The position numbers were made by a program, and so were the translations under genes. A model generated the notes under the pieces. That model was not told the origin of the DNA. It did not search any database and worked only from the letters and a program-made list of their open reading frames with translations. From Terrabacter aerolatus (GTDB lineage Bacteria > Actinomycetota > Actinomycetes > Actinomycetales > Dermatophilaceae), in the NCBI RefSeq assembly GCF_007991735.1, contig NZ_BJYX01000004.1:124001-188000 (forward strand): 64,000 bases of DNA, given 5' to 3'. Positions 18,638-27,822 of this stretch are shown one piece after another; within the stretch, counting starts at the first letter, position 1; each line of letters begins with the position of its first letter.

Positions 18638-18643
18638 GACCGC

Positions 18644-19303
18644 ATGCGCTTCGTGCACCTCGGCCTCGACCCCGACTTCGTCGACTACGAGCAGGCCTGG
18701 CAGGTCCAGCGCGACACCCACGCCAAGGTCGTGGCGGGTGAGGAGCCCGACACCGTCTACCTCCTCGAGCACCGCGCCGTCTACACCGCGGGCAAGCGCA
18801 CCGAGCCCCAGGAGCGCCCCAACGACGGCACCCCCGTCATCGACGTGGACCGCGGCGGCAAGATCACCTGGCACGGTCCGGGTCAGATCACCGGCTACCC
18901 GATCGTGCGCCTGCCCGCCCCGATCGACGTCGTCGGCTACGTGCGGCACATCGAGGAGATGATGATCCGGGTCTGTGCGGACTTCGGCGTCGAGGCGGGA
19001 CGGGTCGAGGGCGAGAGCGGCACGTGGATCGCCGCGGACGACCGCGGACCGCGCCGCAAGATCGGGGCCATCGGCATCCGCGTCAGCCGGCAGGTCGCGA
19101 TGCACGGCTTCGCCTTCAACTGCAACCCCGACCTGTCGTGGGGCGAGGTCATCATCCCGTGCGGCATCGTCGGTGCCGGCGTGACGTCGCTGTCGTTCGA
19201 GCTCGGGCGGGACGTGCCGGTCACCGAGGTGCTCCCCCACGTCGAGAAGCACCTCGCCGACATCCTGCCGACGCTCCGGCCGAACCGCCGCGTCCTGGCC
19301 TGA
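18644..19303 (+). CDS. lipB: Octanoyl-[acyl carrier protein]:protein octanoyltransferase LipB
   Basis: A 219-residue enzyme moving octanoate from ACP to lipoyl domains such as SucB and GcvH. The Lys of RKIGAIGIR near residue 139 and the acyl-accepting Cys of IIPCGI near 173 form the Cys/Lys dyad. [16 protein letters not shown] and MHGFAFN are family signatures. ATG at 18644 appears leaderless. lipA is normally adjacent in actinobacteria, but here it is 4 kb downstream after an ABC exporter and a sigma-factor module. Confidence 0.95.
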   Translation: MRFVHLGLDPDFVDYEQAWQVQRDTHAKVVAGEEPDTVYLLEHRAVYTAGKRTEPQERPNDGTPVIDVDRGGKITWHGPGQITGYPIVRLPAPIDVVGYVRHIEEMMIRVCADFGVEAGRVEGESGTWIAADDRGPRRKIGAIGIRVSRQVAMHGFAFNCNPDLSWGEVIIPCGIVGAGVTSLSFELGRDVPVTEVLPHVEKHLADILPTLRPNRRVLA

Positions 19304-19357
19304 CAGGGGCCCCTTCTGCCCCTAGGGTTTGCTCACAGCCGACTCTCAGGGGGATCG

Positions 19358-20317
19358 ATGGACGTCGCCGTCCGAACCGTCAACTTGCGCAAGACGTACT
19401 GGAGTCGCGGGTCGCGCCGCATCGCCGTGCGGGGCCTGTCGATGGCCGTGCCCGTCGGCGGGGTGCACGGCTTCCTCGGGCCCAACGGCTCGGGCAAGAC
19501 CACGACGATCCGCATGCTCCTCGGCCTCGCCCGGGCCGACTCCGGCACCGCCGAGGTGTTCGGCCACGAGGTCCCGAGGGCGCTCCCCACGGTCATCGAC
19601 CGCGTCGGCGCCATCGTCGAGTCGCCGAAGTTCTTCCCCGCCTTCACCGCACGCCGCAACCTCGGACTGCTGGCCGGGGCCATCGGAGCCCCGAGCTCGC
19701 GGATCGACGAGGTGCTCGAGGCGACCCACCTGCGCGACCGAGGATCGGACCGCTACGCGGGCTTCTCGCTCGGGATGAAGCAGCGGCTGGCGATCGCCGC
19801 GACACTCCTCAAGGAGCCCGACCTGCTCATCTTCGACGAGCCGACCAACGGCCTCGACCCTGCCGGCATCCGCGAGGTGCGCGACACCATGAGGTCGCTC
19901 GGCGCGCAGGGCAGGACGGTGCTCGTCAGCTCGCACATCCTCGCCGAGGTCGAGCAGGTCGCCGACACCGTCTCGATCATCGGCCACGGCAGGATGCTGG
20001 CCGAGGGCCGCGTCGCCGACATCCTCGGCGGAAACGGGCTGGCTCAGGTGCGCGTCGGTGTCTCCTCGCCGGAGCGCGCCGAGCAGGTCCTGCGCGACGC
20101 AGGGTTCGACCCGACCCGCGAGGGGCAGCACCTCCTCGTCGGTGCCGAGGATCCCTCCGCCGTCACCCGCGCCCTGGCCGGACAGGGCCTCTACGTCAGC
20201 GAGCTGGTGCCCGTCCGTCCCGACCTCGAGTCGGCGTTCCTCGCCCTGACGGCCGACGAAGGCCTCGGGAGCCCCGCCGACCGGTCCGCGCGCGACGGCA
20301 GCCGGGGTGCGGCATGA
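19358..20317 (+). CDS. ABC transporter ATP-binding protein (exporter type)
   Basis: A 319-residue ATPase with GPNGSGKTT Walker A near residues 42-50, signature FSLGMKQR near 139-146 and Walker B LLIFDEPTNGLDP near 159-171. A C-terminal extension of about 90 residues is typical of DrrA/BcrA-like exporters. ATG at 19358 follows a GGGGGAT ribosome binding site; a -10-like TAGGGT lies at 19323-19328. It overlaps its permease by 4 bp (ATGA). Substrate unknown; antibiotic or lipid export is common for the type. Confidence 0.88.
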   Translation: MDVAVRTVNLRKTYWSRGSRRIAVRGLSMAVPVGGVHGFLGPNGSGKTTTIRMLLGLARADSGTAEVFGHEVPRALPTVIDRVGAIVESPKFFPAFTARRNLGLLAGAIGAPSSRIDEVLEATHLRDRGSDRYAGFSLGMKQRLAIAATLLKEPDLLIFDEPTNGLDPAGIREVRDTMRSLGAQGRTVLVSSHILAEVEQVADTVSIIGHGRMLAEGRVADILGGNGLAQVRVGVSSPERAEQVLRDAGFDPTREGQHLLVGAEDPSAVTRALAGQGLYVSELVPVRPDLESAFLALTADEGLGSPADRSARDGSRGAA

Positions 20318-21360
20318 GCAGCCTCCTGACGGCACCCGAGTCGCGCCCGCGTGCCGAGCTGCGACCACGGGGGACCTCGTTCGCCGGGCTCGTGGGGGTC
20401 GAGACGCGACGGCTGTGGTGGCGCCGGCTATCCAAGGCCGCGCTCGTCGCCGTCGTCGTCTTCACCGGTGCCATGGTCTACAACGCCTACACCGCGAGCG
20501 CCCCCGAACGGCTGGCCCAGCAGCTGGACGACTACAAGCTCATGGTCAAGCAGGCCCCCCAGATGATCGAGGACTGCAAGAAGCAGGAGGCGATCGAGCG
20601 GGACCGCGCCGGAGACCCCTCGATCGACTTCGGCTGCGACCAGCAGACCCCTCCGACTCTCGACCAGATGGGCCTCATGCTGCCCGTCCCCGACACCATG
20701 AGCGAGGGCATGGCCCGGACGGCGGCGCTGGTGCTCGCCTTCCTGGCGCTCCTGCTCGGCGCGAGCTTCGTCGGGGCGGAGTTCACCACGGGAGCCATGG
20801 GAACCTGGCTCACCTTCCAACCCCGCCGCCTGCGGGTCGCCACGAGCAAGCTCGTCGCTGCCGGCCTCGGCGGCGCGGGCCTCGCCGTCGTCGGTCTCAC
20901 GCTCGGCCACCTCGGAGCCCGCATGGTCGCCGTCGTCAACCGGCCCGGTGACGACCTCGTCCTGCCCGCTCCCCCTGCGCTCGCCGACCCCCTCGCCGTG
21001 CTGGGCCTGCGCGTCGTGGCGCTCGCGGTCGGGGCGGGGCTCGTCGGTGCCGCGCTCGGTCTCATGCTGCGCCACACCGCCGCGATCATCGGTGTCGTGC
21101 TCGGGTATGCCGTGGTCGTCGAGGGCATCGTCGTGCAGTCGTTCCTCGGTGGCCGGCTGCAGCAGTGGTCGGTGCTGCACAACGTCGAGGCCTTCCTCGA
21201 CAAGAAGGCGACGTACTACGCCAACACGTGCTCGGACGCGCGTTGCGAGTACGTCGAGCACACCATCACCTACACGCACGGGTGGGTGTTCCTGCTCTGC
21301 GTCGTCCTGGGCGTCACCCTCGCCGGGGTGCTGACGTTCCGCCGCCGCGACGTCGGCTGA
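20314..21360 (+). CDS. ABC transporter permease, ABC-2 type
   Basis: A 348-residue membrane protein, the partner of the preceding ATPase. The first helix near residues 45-60 is followed by an extracytoplasmic loop of about 80 residues (two Cys), then five hydrophobic helices. A second extracellular loop (KKATYYANTCSDARC) precedes the last helix and again has two Cys. ATG 20314 overlaps the ATPase stop. Permeases of this type often carry such loops. No specific substrate can be assigned. Confidence 0.82.
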   Translation: MSSLLTAPESRPRAELRPRGTSFAGLVGVETRRLWWRRLSKAALVAVVVFTGAMVYNAYTASAPERLAQQLDDYKLMVKQAPQMIEDCKKQEAIERDRAGDPSIDFGCDQQTPPTLDQMGLMLPVPDTMSEGMARTAALVLAFLALLLGASFVGAEFTTGAMGTWLTFQPRRLRVATSKLVAAGLGGAGLAVVGLTLGHLGARMVAVVNRPGDDLVLPAPPALADPLAVLGLRVVALAVGAGLVGAALGLMLRHTAAIIGVVLGYAVVVEGIVVQSFLGGRLQQWSVLHNVEAFLDKKATYYANTCSDARCEYVEHTITYTHGWVFLLCVVLGVTLAGVLTFRRRDVG

Positions 21361-21531
21361 CGGGTCGGGACCACCGAGGCCTGCATCAGCGAGTCCTGGA
21401 CCACCGGGCACGGCCGCTCGGGACAGCAGAGATCGGGAGATCGGCCCCGGAGACCTGTCGATCCGGCCGGGACCCGTTCGTCGTACCTGCGAGCCGGAGG
21501 GACCGGCCCCGACCACACGAAGGAGCACGAC

Positions 21532-21888
21532 ATGGCGAAGTACCTCGTCCTCATCTACGGCAGCGAGCAGGAGTGGGACGCCCAGACGCCCGAGGAGCTG
21601 AAGGCCAAGGAGTCCGGCCACATCGCCTTCTCCACCGCGGCCGGTGCCGGCCGCCTCAGCGGAGCGGAGCTCGAGTCGGTGACGACGGCCACGACGCTGC
21701 GCGCCTCGGGTGGCGACACCCCGATCGTCACGGACGGTCCCTTCATGGAGACCAAGGAGGCTCTCGGCGGCTTCTACATCGTCGACGTGCCCGACCTCGA
21801 CGCGGCCGTCACCCTCGCCCGCATGCTCCCCGAGCTGCGAGAGCAGCACGGCGCGGTCGAGGTGCGTCCGATCGTCGACCACGGCTGA
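21532..21888 (+). CDS. YCII/DGPF domain protein
   Basis: A 118-residue soluble protein beginning MAKYLVLIYG and containing the diagnostic VTDGPFMETKEALGGFYIVD with the DGPF motif. AAGGAG precedes ATG by 7 nt. Such proteins are encoded immediately before ECF42-type sigma factors, as here (7 bp between the genes), and are regarded as part of the same regulatory module. The molecular activity of DGPF proteins is not settled. Confidence 0.9.
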   Translation: MAKYLVLIYGSEQEWDAQTPEELKAKESGHIAFSTAAGAGRLSGAELESVTTATTLRASGGDTPIVTDGPFMETKEALGGFYIVDVPDLDAAVTLARMLPELREQHGAVEVRPIVDHG

Positions 21889-21895
21889 CCCTCCG

Positions 21896-23170
21896 ATGCC
21901 CGGCCGGCTGCCGCGCGAGGTCGTCGACGCCGTCGCGCGGGCCCACCGCGACGAGTGGGCTCGCGTCCTCGCGTCGACCGCCCGGGTCACCCGCGACCTC
22001 GACCTCGCCGAGGAGTGCACCCAGGACGCCTTCGAGCGCGCCCTCGCGCGGTGGCCGGCGGACGGCATACCGGATCGGCCGGGTGGGTGGCTGACGACCG
22101 TCGCCGGCAACCGGGCTCGTGACGTCGTGCGACGCGAGGCGCACGCCCGACGGCTGCTCCCCCTCCTCGTCATCGACGGCGAGGAGGGGGCCGACGCCGC
22201 CGCTGCCGAGTCGTATGCCGGCCCGCTCCTCCCCGACGACAGGCTGAGGCTCGTCTTCACCTGCTGCCACCCGGCGCTGTCCCCGGAGGCGCAGGTCGCC
22301 CTCACCCTCCGGCTCGTCTGCGGCCTGACGACCGCCGAGGTCGCGCGCGCCTTCCTCGTCCAGGAGGCGACCATGGCGGCCCGGATCACCCGCGCCAAGA
22401 AGAAGATCGCGACGGCACGGATCCCTTACCGGGTGCCTTCGAGCGAGGAGCTGCCCGAGCGCCTGCCGCTCGTGACCCAGGTCGTGCACCTCGTGTTCAC
22501 GACCGGTCACGCATCGCCCACCGGAGCCGAGCACGTCCGTGAGGACCTCGTCGACGTCGCCGTCTCGATGGGTCGCATGCTGCACGACCTGCTGCCGAAC
22601 GAGCCCGGGGTCACGGGGCTGCTGGCGCTGATGCTGCTCGGCCGGGCCCGCAGCGCGACCCGGGTCGCCGACGACGGCACGCTCGTGCTGCTCGCCGACC
22701 AGGACCGCAGCCGGTGGGACCGGCCCCTCATCGAGGAGGCCTCGGCCCTCATCGCCTCGTCGTTGGCTGCCGCGCCTCCCGACCGCTTCACCGTCGAGGC
22801 CGCCATCGCCGCCGTCCACGCCGAGGCACCGACCTGGGAGGCGACCGACTGGACGGAGGTGGTCGGGCTCTACGACGTGCTGCAGGTGCTCTGGCCCTCG
22901 CCGGTCGTCGCGCTCGGCCGCGCCGCAGCGGTGGGCTACCGCGACGGCCCCGCGGCCGGGCTGAGCGCGTTGCAGCCCCTGCTCGGGGACCCGATGGTGG
23001 CGACCTACCCCTACCTCAGCGCCGCTCGGGCCGACCTGCTGCGCCGCCTCGAGCGGTGGGACGAGGCCGAGGTCGCCTACGAGGAGGCGCTCGCGCTGGC
23101 CGGCAACGACGTCGAGCGGGCCTTCCTCGCCTCCCGGCTCGACGAGGTGCGCGCGCACCTCCGGGGATGA
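21896..23170 (+). CDS. ECF42-type RNA polymerase sigma factor with C-terminal extension
   Basis: A 424-residue protein. The first 170 residues hold sigma region 2 (DLDLAEECTQDAFERAL) and region 4 (AQVALTLRLVCGLTTAEVA); LVFTCCHPALS between them is a hallmark of this group. The remaining 250 residues form a helical TPR-like domain found in ECF42 sigma factors. ATG at 21896 is the first reasonable start after the DGPF gene. There is no anti-sigma gene nearby; control is thought to involve the extension and the DGPF partner. Its target is unknown, but the adjacent ABC exporter is a candidate. Confidence 0.88.
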   Translation: MPGRLPREVVDAVARAHRDEWARVLASTARVTRDLDLAEECTQDAFERALARWPADGIPDRPGGWLTTVAGNRARDVVRREAHARRLLPLLVIDGEEGADAAAAESYAGPLLPDDRLRLVFTCCHPALSPEAQVALTLRLVCGLTTAEVARAFLVQEATMAARITRAKKKIATARIPYRVPSSEELPERLPLVTQVVHLVFTTGHASPTGAEHVREDLVDVAVSMGRMLHDLLPNEPGVTGLLALMLLGRARSATRVADDGTLVLLADQDRSRWDRPLIEEASALIASSLAAAPPDRFTVEAAIAAVHAEAPTWEATDWTEVVGLYDVLQVLWPSPVVALGRAAAVGYRDGPAAGLSALQPLLGDPMVATYPYLSAARADLLRRLERWDEAEVAYEEALALAGNDVERAFLASRLDEVRAHLRG

Positions 23171-23235
23171 GGACGCCCCGCGCCCTGCAGGACCCACGGC
23201 ACACCACCCGGGTCGGGTGTGTCCCTGAACGGGCG

Positions 23236-23241
23236 TAACCT
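23236..23241 (+). promoter_or_regulatory. Putative -10 box of lipA
   Basis: TAACCT at 23236-23241 in an otherwise GC-rich 105-bp spacer, about 35 nt before the lipA GTG. It suggests lipA has its own promoter, separate from the sigma-factor gene upstream. Confidence 0.4.
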
Positions 23242-23275
23242 GTGCGAAGCAGCAAATCCCGACCAAGGAGCCCGT

Positions 23276-24301
23276 GTGTCTGTCGTTCCCGACGGCCGTC
23301 GTCTGCTGCGCGTCGAGGCGCGCAACGCCGAGACCCCCATCGAGCGCAAGCCGTCCTGGATCAGGACCACCGCCAAGATGGGTCCCGAGTACACCGCCCT
23401 GCACTCGATGGTGAAGTCCGAGGGCCTGCACACGGTGTGCCAGGAGGCGGCCTGCCCCAACATCTTCGAGTGCTGGGAGGACAAGGAGGCGACCTTCCTC
23501 ATCGGCGGTGACGTCTGCACCCGGCGCTGCGACTTCTGCGACATCGCGACCGGCCGGCCCACCTCCCTCGACCTCGACGAGCCGCGCCGGGTCGCCGAGT
23601 CGGTGGCCCGGATGGGCCTTCGCTACTCCACGGTGACCGGGGTCGCGCGCGACGACCAGCCCGACGGGGCCGCCGGGCTCTACGCCGAGACGATCCGCCA
23701 GATCCACCTGCTCAACCCCAACACCGGCGTCGAGATCCTCCCGCCCGACTTCGGGGCCAAGCCCGAGCTCGTCGGGCAGGTCTTCGACGCACGCCCCGAG
23801 GTCTTCGCCCACAACCTCGAGACGGTGCCGCGCATCTTCCGGCGCATCCGCCCCGCCTTCACCTACGAGAAGTCCCTCGCGGTGCTCAGCATGGCGCGCG
23901 AGGCCGAGCTCGTCACGAAGTCCAACCTCATCCTCGGCATGGGCGAGACCGACACCGAGATCGAGGAGGCCATCCGCGACCTCCACGACGCCGGCTGCGA
24001 CATCCTGACGATCACCCAGTACCTCCGCCCCTCAAAGCTGCACCACCCCATCGACCGGTGGGTCAAGCCCGAGGAGTTCGTGCACTGGTCCGAGGTGGCC
24101 GACGGGATGGGCTTCAAGGGCGTCATGGCCGGGCCGCTCGTCCGCTCCTCCTACCGCGCCGGGCGCCTGTGGGCCACGGCGATGCGCAAGTGGGGGCGCG
24201 AGATCCCCGCCCACCTGTCGCACCTCGCCGAGGCCGCCGAGTCCCCCGCCCGCCAGGAGGCGGCGTCGTTGGTGGCCCGCTCCCAGAGCGCCGTATCCTG
24301 A
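23276..24301 (+). CDS. lipA: Lipoyl synthase LipA
   Basis: A 341-residue radical-SAM enzyme inserting two sulfur atoms into octanoyl groups made by Lip[14 protein letters not shown] supplies the auxiliary [4Fe-4S] cluster ligands, and [13 protein letters not shown] is the CxxxCxxC radical-SAM motif. The C-terminal RSSYRAG contains the Ser that ligates the auxiliary cluster. GTG at 23276 follows AAGGAG with five bases between; the longer frame from 23219 crosses the promoter-like TAACCT. It is followed 5 bp later by the DUF4191 gene. Confidence 0.95.
   Translation: MSVVPDGRRLLRVEARNAETPIERKPSWIRTTAKMGPEYTALHSMVKSEGLHTVCQEAACPNIFECWEDKEATFLIGGDVCTRRCDFCDIATGRPTSLDLDEPRRVAESVARMGLRYSTVTGVARDDQPDGAAGLYAETIRQIHLLNPNTGVEILPPDFGAKPELVGQVFDARPEVFAHNLETVPRIFRRIRPAFTYEKSLAVLSMAREAELVTKSNLILGMGETDTEIEEAIRDLHDAGCDILTITQYLRPSKLHHPIDRWVKPEEFVHWSEVADGMGFKGVMAGPLVRSSYRAGRLWATAMRKWGREIPAHLSHLAEAAESPARQEAASLVARSQSAVS
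24294..24299 (+). promoter_or_regulatory. -10 box of leaderless promoter inside the lipA end
   Basis: TATCCT ends seven bases before the DUF4191 ATG at 24307 and lies in the last codons of lipA. It would allow the membrane protein to be made independently of lipA. Confidence 0.4.
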
Positions 24302-24306
24302 GCACC

Positions 24307-25041
24307 ATGGCACGCAACAAGGACGGCGACGCGAGCAGTGCGCCCCAGGAGAAGAAGCAGGGACGGCTGTCCCAGATCCGTGACGTCTACCGGGTCTCCA
24401 AGCAGGCGGACCCGGTCATCGGCTGGTACATGCTGCTGTCGTTCCTCGTCGTCTTCGGGGTGCTCCTCGTCGTCGGCTTCATCGTCAAGCTGCCGTGGAT
24501 CTTCGGCATCTTCGGCGTGCTCTTCGGCATCCTCGCCGCGACGATCATCATGAGCCGTCGCGCCGAGCGCGCCGCGTACAGCCAGATCGAGGGCCAGGCC
24601 GGTGCCGCCGGCGCTGCACTCACCTCGATCCGCCGCGGCTGGTACACCGACCGCGAGCCCGTCGCCGCCGACGTCGCCCGCCCCGGCGACATCAACTCCG
24701 CCGCGATGGTCTACCGCGCCCTCGGGCGCCCCGGTGTCGTCCTCGTCGGCGAGGGCCCGACGGCCCGCGTCCAGAAGCTGCTCGCCACCGAGAAGAAGCG
24801 CGTCGAGCGCGTCGCCCCCGGCGTACCGGTCACGACGCTGCGCGTCGGCTCCGGCGAGAACGAGGTGCCCCTGCCCAAGCTCGCGAGCAAGGTCCAGCGC
24901 CTCAAGCCGCAGATCACCAAGGACGAGATGGCCCTCGTCAACAAGCGCCTCAAGGCCCTCGGTGGCCTCCGTGCCCCGCTGCCGCCCGGCGTCGACCCGA
25001 TGCGGGCACGCATGGACCGCAAGGCCTTGCGCGGCAAGTGA
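24307..25041 (+). CDS. DUF4191 family membrane protein
   Basis: A 244-residue protein with a charged N-terminus (DKKEKKQG-like lysine-rich stretch), two adjacent membrane helices at about residues 40-80, and a long basic C-terminal domain containing LALKKLASKVQ-like charged helices. It matches the actinobacterial DUF4191 family by length, topology and its position after lipA (family assignment from memory). Function unknown. It ends at a perfect 14-bp hairpin. Confidence 0.8.
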   Translation: MARNKDGDASSAPQEKKQGRLSQIRDVYRVSKQADPVIGWYMLLSFLVVFGVLLVVGFIVKLPWIFGIFGVLFGILAATIIMSRRAERAAYSQIEGQAGAAGAALTSIRRGWYTDREPVAADVARPGDINSAAMVYRALGRPGVVLVGEGPTARVQKLLATEKKRVERVAPGVPVTTLRVGSGENEVPLPKLASKVQRLKPQITKDEMALVNKRLKALGGLRAPLPPGVDPMRARMDRKALRGK

Positions 25042-25077
25042 TCCCGGCCGCTGCCACGGCGCGACCCGAGATGTGCG

Positions 25078-25109
25078 GAAGGGCCGGCTCCCCGGGGAGC
25101 CGGCCCTTC
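25078..25109. terminator. Bidirectional terminator between DUF4191 and RDD genes
   Basis: GAAGGGCCGGCTCC at 25078-25091 pairs with GGAGCCGGCCCTTC at 25096-25109, with a CCGG loop. It lies between convergent genes. Confidence 0.85.
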
Positions 25110-25130
25110 GGCATACCGACGCAGTGGTCG

Positions 25131-25616
25131 TCAGCGGGTGCGCACGATGACCGTCCCGGGCGCCTTGTCGTGCAGGCCGCGCCCGTCGCGGTCCCAGACG
25201 ACGGCCGGGATGAACATGCACAGCAGCACGGTGCGCGCCAGGGCCTGCACCGGCAGGACGCGGCCGCTGCCACCCAGGGAGCGGACCTGCAGACCCATGA
25301 TCCGGTGGCCGATCGTGAAGCCGACCGTGCCGACGAGGAGCAGGTGCATGACACCGAACACCGCGAGCACGACGAAGCCCTGCCCGCCCGAGGCGGGCGG
25401 CTGCGAGAACGGCAACGGGACGCCGAACAGGCCCCGGGCGATGACCGAGGCGATGCCCCAGTCGATGAGCACCCCGACGGTCCGGATGCCGAAGCCGGCC
25501 ACCGACCCGGGCCCTCGCGGCGGCAGCCCGAGATCACGCCCCCGGTACTGCTCGTCGGCGCTCGTGCGCTCACGGGGGCCCTGGAGCCATGACCCGAAAT
25601 CCTTGCGGTCCACCAC
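25131..25616 (-). CDS. RDD family membrane protein
   Basis: A 161-residue protein with about three membrane helices. The RDD-family signatures are an Arg in the first helix (FGIRTVGVLIDWGIA) and IGHRIMGLQVRSL later, with a C-terminal HDKAPGTVIV. Start GTG at 25616 (MVDRKDFGSWL) is chosen because -10 box TACGCT lies six bases upstream, implying a leaderless message. Function unknown. It is divergent from glnA. Confidence 0.8.
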   Translation of the reverse strand: MVDRKDFGSWLQGPRERTSADEQYRGRDLGLPPRGPGSVAGFGIRTVGVLIDWGIASVIARGLFGVPLPFSQPPASGGQGFVVLAVFGVMHLLLVGTVGFTIGHRIMGLQVRSLGGSGRVLPVQALARTVLLCMFIPAVVWDRDGRGLHDKAPGTVIVRTR

Positions 25617-25622
25617 CGGACC

Positions 25623-25628
25623 AGCGTA
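25623..25628 (-). promoter_or_regulatory. -10 box of leaderless RDD promoter
   Basis: TACGCT on the minus strand is followed by GGTCCG and the GTG at 25616. It supports the choice of the first of two adjacent GTG codons. Confidence 0.45.
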
Positions 25629-25669
25629 ACGAGACCACGGCCGGTGCCTTTGCCCGGGCCTGTCCATCC

Positions 25670-25707
25670 GTAACACCCGCGAAACATGAGGGTCATTGCA
25701 GAGAAAT
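25670..25707 (+). promoter_or_regulatory. GlnR box upstream of glnA
   Basis: GTAAC-n6-GAAAC (25670-25685) and GTCAT-n6-GAAAT (25692-25707) are separated by six bases. This matches the two-half-site GlnR operator of actinobacteria (gTnAC-n6-GAAAC repeated). It lies about 106 bp before the glnA start and immediately upstream of a -10-like TAGGGT at 25718-25723. The site predicts activation or repression of glnA by the global nitrogen regulator GlnR, whose gene is not in this window. Confidence 0.75.
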
Positions 25708-25717
25708 CGGCGCTCGG

Positions 25718-25723
25718 TAGGGT
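25718..25723 (+). promoter_or_regulatory. Putative glnA -10 box
   Basis: TAGGGT lies 10 bp after the GlnR box, giving a leader of roughly 80 nt before the glnA ATG. The position of the GlnR site would place it over the -35 region. Confidence 0.4.
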
Positions 25724-25812
25724 CGACACCGACAGCACGAGGCCGTCCCTCGATCCCTGCCGCTCCCGCGAGGGCAGGTCCGGGACGACCTCGCCCCACA
25801 TCAGGAGGTTGG

Positions 25813-27237
25813 ATGTTCAGCTCAGCTGACGAGGTCCTCACGTTCATCAAGGACGAGGACGTCAAGTTCGTCGACATTCGGTTCTGCGATCTGCCCGGTG
25901 TCATGCAGCACTTCAACGTGCCGGCTGAGTCGGTCGACGAGGACTTCTTCACCGTTGGTCAGATGTTCGACGGTTCCTCGATCCGTGGCTTCCAGGCGAT
26001 CCACGAGTCCGACATGAAGCTCGTGCCCGACCCCGCCACCGCGTTCATCGACCCCTACCGCGTCGAGAAGACGCTGGTCATGAACTTCTCGATCCTCGAC
26101 CCCTTCACGGACGAGCGCTACAGCCGCGACCCGCGCAACATCGCGAGCAAGGCCGAGGAGTACCTCAAGTCCACCGGCATCGCCGACACGGCCTACTTCG
26201 GCGCCGAGGCCGAGTTCTACATCTTCGACGACGTCCGCTTCGAGACGAAGCAGAACGCCGGCTACTACTTCATCGACTCCGTCGAGGCCGCGTGGAACAC
26301 CGGCCGCGAGGAGGAGGGTGGCAACAAGGGCTACAAGACCCGCTACAAGGGTGGCTACTTCCCCGTCTCGCCCGTCGACCACTTCGCGGACTTCCGCGAC
26401 AAGATCTGCCTCGAGCTCAAGGAGGTCGGTCTCAACGTCGAGCGCAGCCACCACGAGGTCGGCACCGCGGGCCAGATGGAGATCAACTACCGCTTCAACA
26501 CGCTGCTCCACTCCGGCGACGACCTCATGAAGTTCAAGTACGTCGTCAAGAACTCCGCGTGGAAGCAGGGTCACACCGCGACCTTCATGCCGAAGCCGCT
26601 CTTCGGCGACAACGGCTCGGGCATGCACACGCACCAGTCGCTCTGGAAGGACGGCGAGCCGCTCTTCTACGACGAGCGCGGCTACGGCGGCCTGTCGGAC
26701 ATCGCGCGCTGGTACATCGGCGGCCTGCTCAAGCACGCTCCCTCGCTGCTGGCCTTCACGAACCCGACGGTGAACTCCTACCACCGCCTGGTCCCCGGGT
26801 ACGAGGCGCCGGTCAACCTGGTCTACTCCGCCCGCAACCGCTCGGCCTGCGTCCGCATCCCGATCACGGGCACGTCGGCCAAGGCCAAGCGCATCGAGTT
26901 CCGCGTGCCGGACCCGTCGGCCAACCCGTACCTGTGCTTCGCCGCGCAGCTCATGGCCGGTCTCGACGGCATCAAGAACCGCATCGAGCCCCCGGAGCCG
27001 GTCGACAAGGACCTCTACGAGCTGCCGCCCGAGGAGCACGCCGCGATCGAGCAGGTTCCCGGCTCGCTGCCCGAGGTGCTCAACGCGCTCGAGGCCGACC
27101 ACGACTACCTCCTCGAGGGTGACGTGTTCACGCAGGACCTCATCGAGGCCTGGATCGAGTACAAGCGCAAGAACGAGGTGGACCCGATCCGCTTCCGTCC
27201 GCACCCGCACGAGTTCGAGATGTACTTCGACATCTGA
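25813..27237 (+). CDS. glnA: Glutamine synthetase type I, adenylylation-controlled
   Basis: A 474-residue GlnA forming dodecamers and making glutamine from glutamate, ammonia and ATP. Metal and substrate motifs [32 protein letters not shown] and NRSACVRIP are intact. [10 protein letters not shown] near the C-terminus carries the adenylylation Tyr402, target of the GlnE encoded 4.6 kb downstream. ATG 25813 follows AGGAGG. The longer frame from 25696 crosses the GlnR/promoter region. A strong hairpin follows the stop. Confidence 0.96.
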   Translation: MFSSADEVLTFIKDEDVKFVDIRFCDLPGVMQHFNVPAESVDEDFFTVGQMFDGSSIRGFQAIHESDMKLVPDPATAFIDPYRVEKTLVMNFSILDPFTDERYSRDPRNIASKAEEYLKSTGIADTAYFGAEAEFYIFDDVRFETKQNAGYYFIDSVEAAWNTGREEEGGNKGYKTRYKGGYFPVSPVDHFADFRDKICLELKEVGLNVERSHHEVGTAGQMEINYRFNTLLHSGDDLMKFKYVVKNSAWKQGHTATFMPKPLFGDNGSGMHTHQSLWKDGEPLFYDERGYGGLSDIARWYIGGLLKHAPSLLAFTNPTVNSYHRLVPGYEAPVNLVYSARNRSACVRIPITGTSAKAKRIEFRVPDPSANPYLCFAAQLMAGLDGIKNRIEPPEPVDKDLYELPPEEHAAIEQVPGSLPEVLNALEADHDYLLEGDVFTQDLIEAWIEYKRKNEVDPIRFRPHPHEFEMYFDI

Positions 27238-27252
27238 GTCCCCGCGACGCGA

Positions 27253-27289
27253 GAACCGCCCCCGACGTGCACCACGTCGGGGGCGGTTC
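27253..27289 (+). terminator. glnA terminator
   Basis: A perfect 17-bp stem, GAACCGCCCCCGACGTG at 27253-27269 against 27273-27289, with a 3-nt loop, begins 15 bp after the glnA stop. Confidence 0.85.
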
Positions 27290-27378
27290 TGCGTCCTGCC
27301 GGACGACCGCACGCCGGCGGGCAGAGCACCTGTCCACCCTTGCGTCGGGCCCTCTCCCCCGCCGGGTACGACACTGCC

Positions 27379-27822
27379 ATGACCGAGAACTCCCCGGACC
27401 TCGAGCGGTTCGTGCGCGCCCAGGACGCCGGCGCCACCTACCCCTCCGCGCTGGCCGAGCTGCGGGCCGGCGCCAAGCGGGGGCACTGGATGTGGTTCGT
27501 CTTCCCGCAGGTCGCCGGGCTCGGCCGCAGCGAGACAGCACGGGCGTATGCCGTGTCCGGCCTGCCGGAGGCACGTGCCTACCTGCGCCACCCGGTTCTC
27601 GGGCCTCGCCTGCGCGAGTGCGCGCAGGCCCTGACCGGGCTGGCGACGTCCGACCCCGTCGAGGTGCTCGGTGCCGTGGACGCAGCGAAGCTGCGATCGT
27701 CGATGACCCTCTTCGAGCTGGCTGCCGTCGACGCCGCGGAGGCGGCCCCCTTCGTCGGCGTGCTCGACCACTTCTTCGACGGTCGGCGCGACGACGCGAC
27801 GACCGAGATCCTCGCATCGTGA
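27379..27822 (+). CDS. DUF1810 family protein
   Basis: A 147-residue soluble protein. LERFVRAQD near the N-terminus and KRGHWMWFVFPQ near residue 37 are the conserved DUF1810 motifs. Family function is unknown, with a calpastatin-like annotation sometimes given but not informative. ATG at 27379 is preferred over 27340. Its stop overlaps the next gene as GTGA. Confidence 0.85.
   Translation: MTENSPDLERFVRAQDAGATYPSALAELRAGAKRGHWMWFVFPQVAGLGRSETARAYAVSGLPEARAYLRHPVLGPRLRECAQALTGLATSDPVEVLGAVDAAKLRSSMTLFELAAVDAAEAAPFVGVLDHFFDGRRDDATTEILAS

Noticed and set aside
18608-19252. N-terminal extension of the Gfo/Idh frame through lipB
   Set aside because: It is antisense to lipB and the Rossmann motif begins just after ATG 18607, which also has a leaderless promoter.
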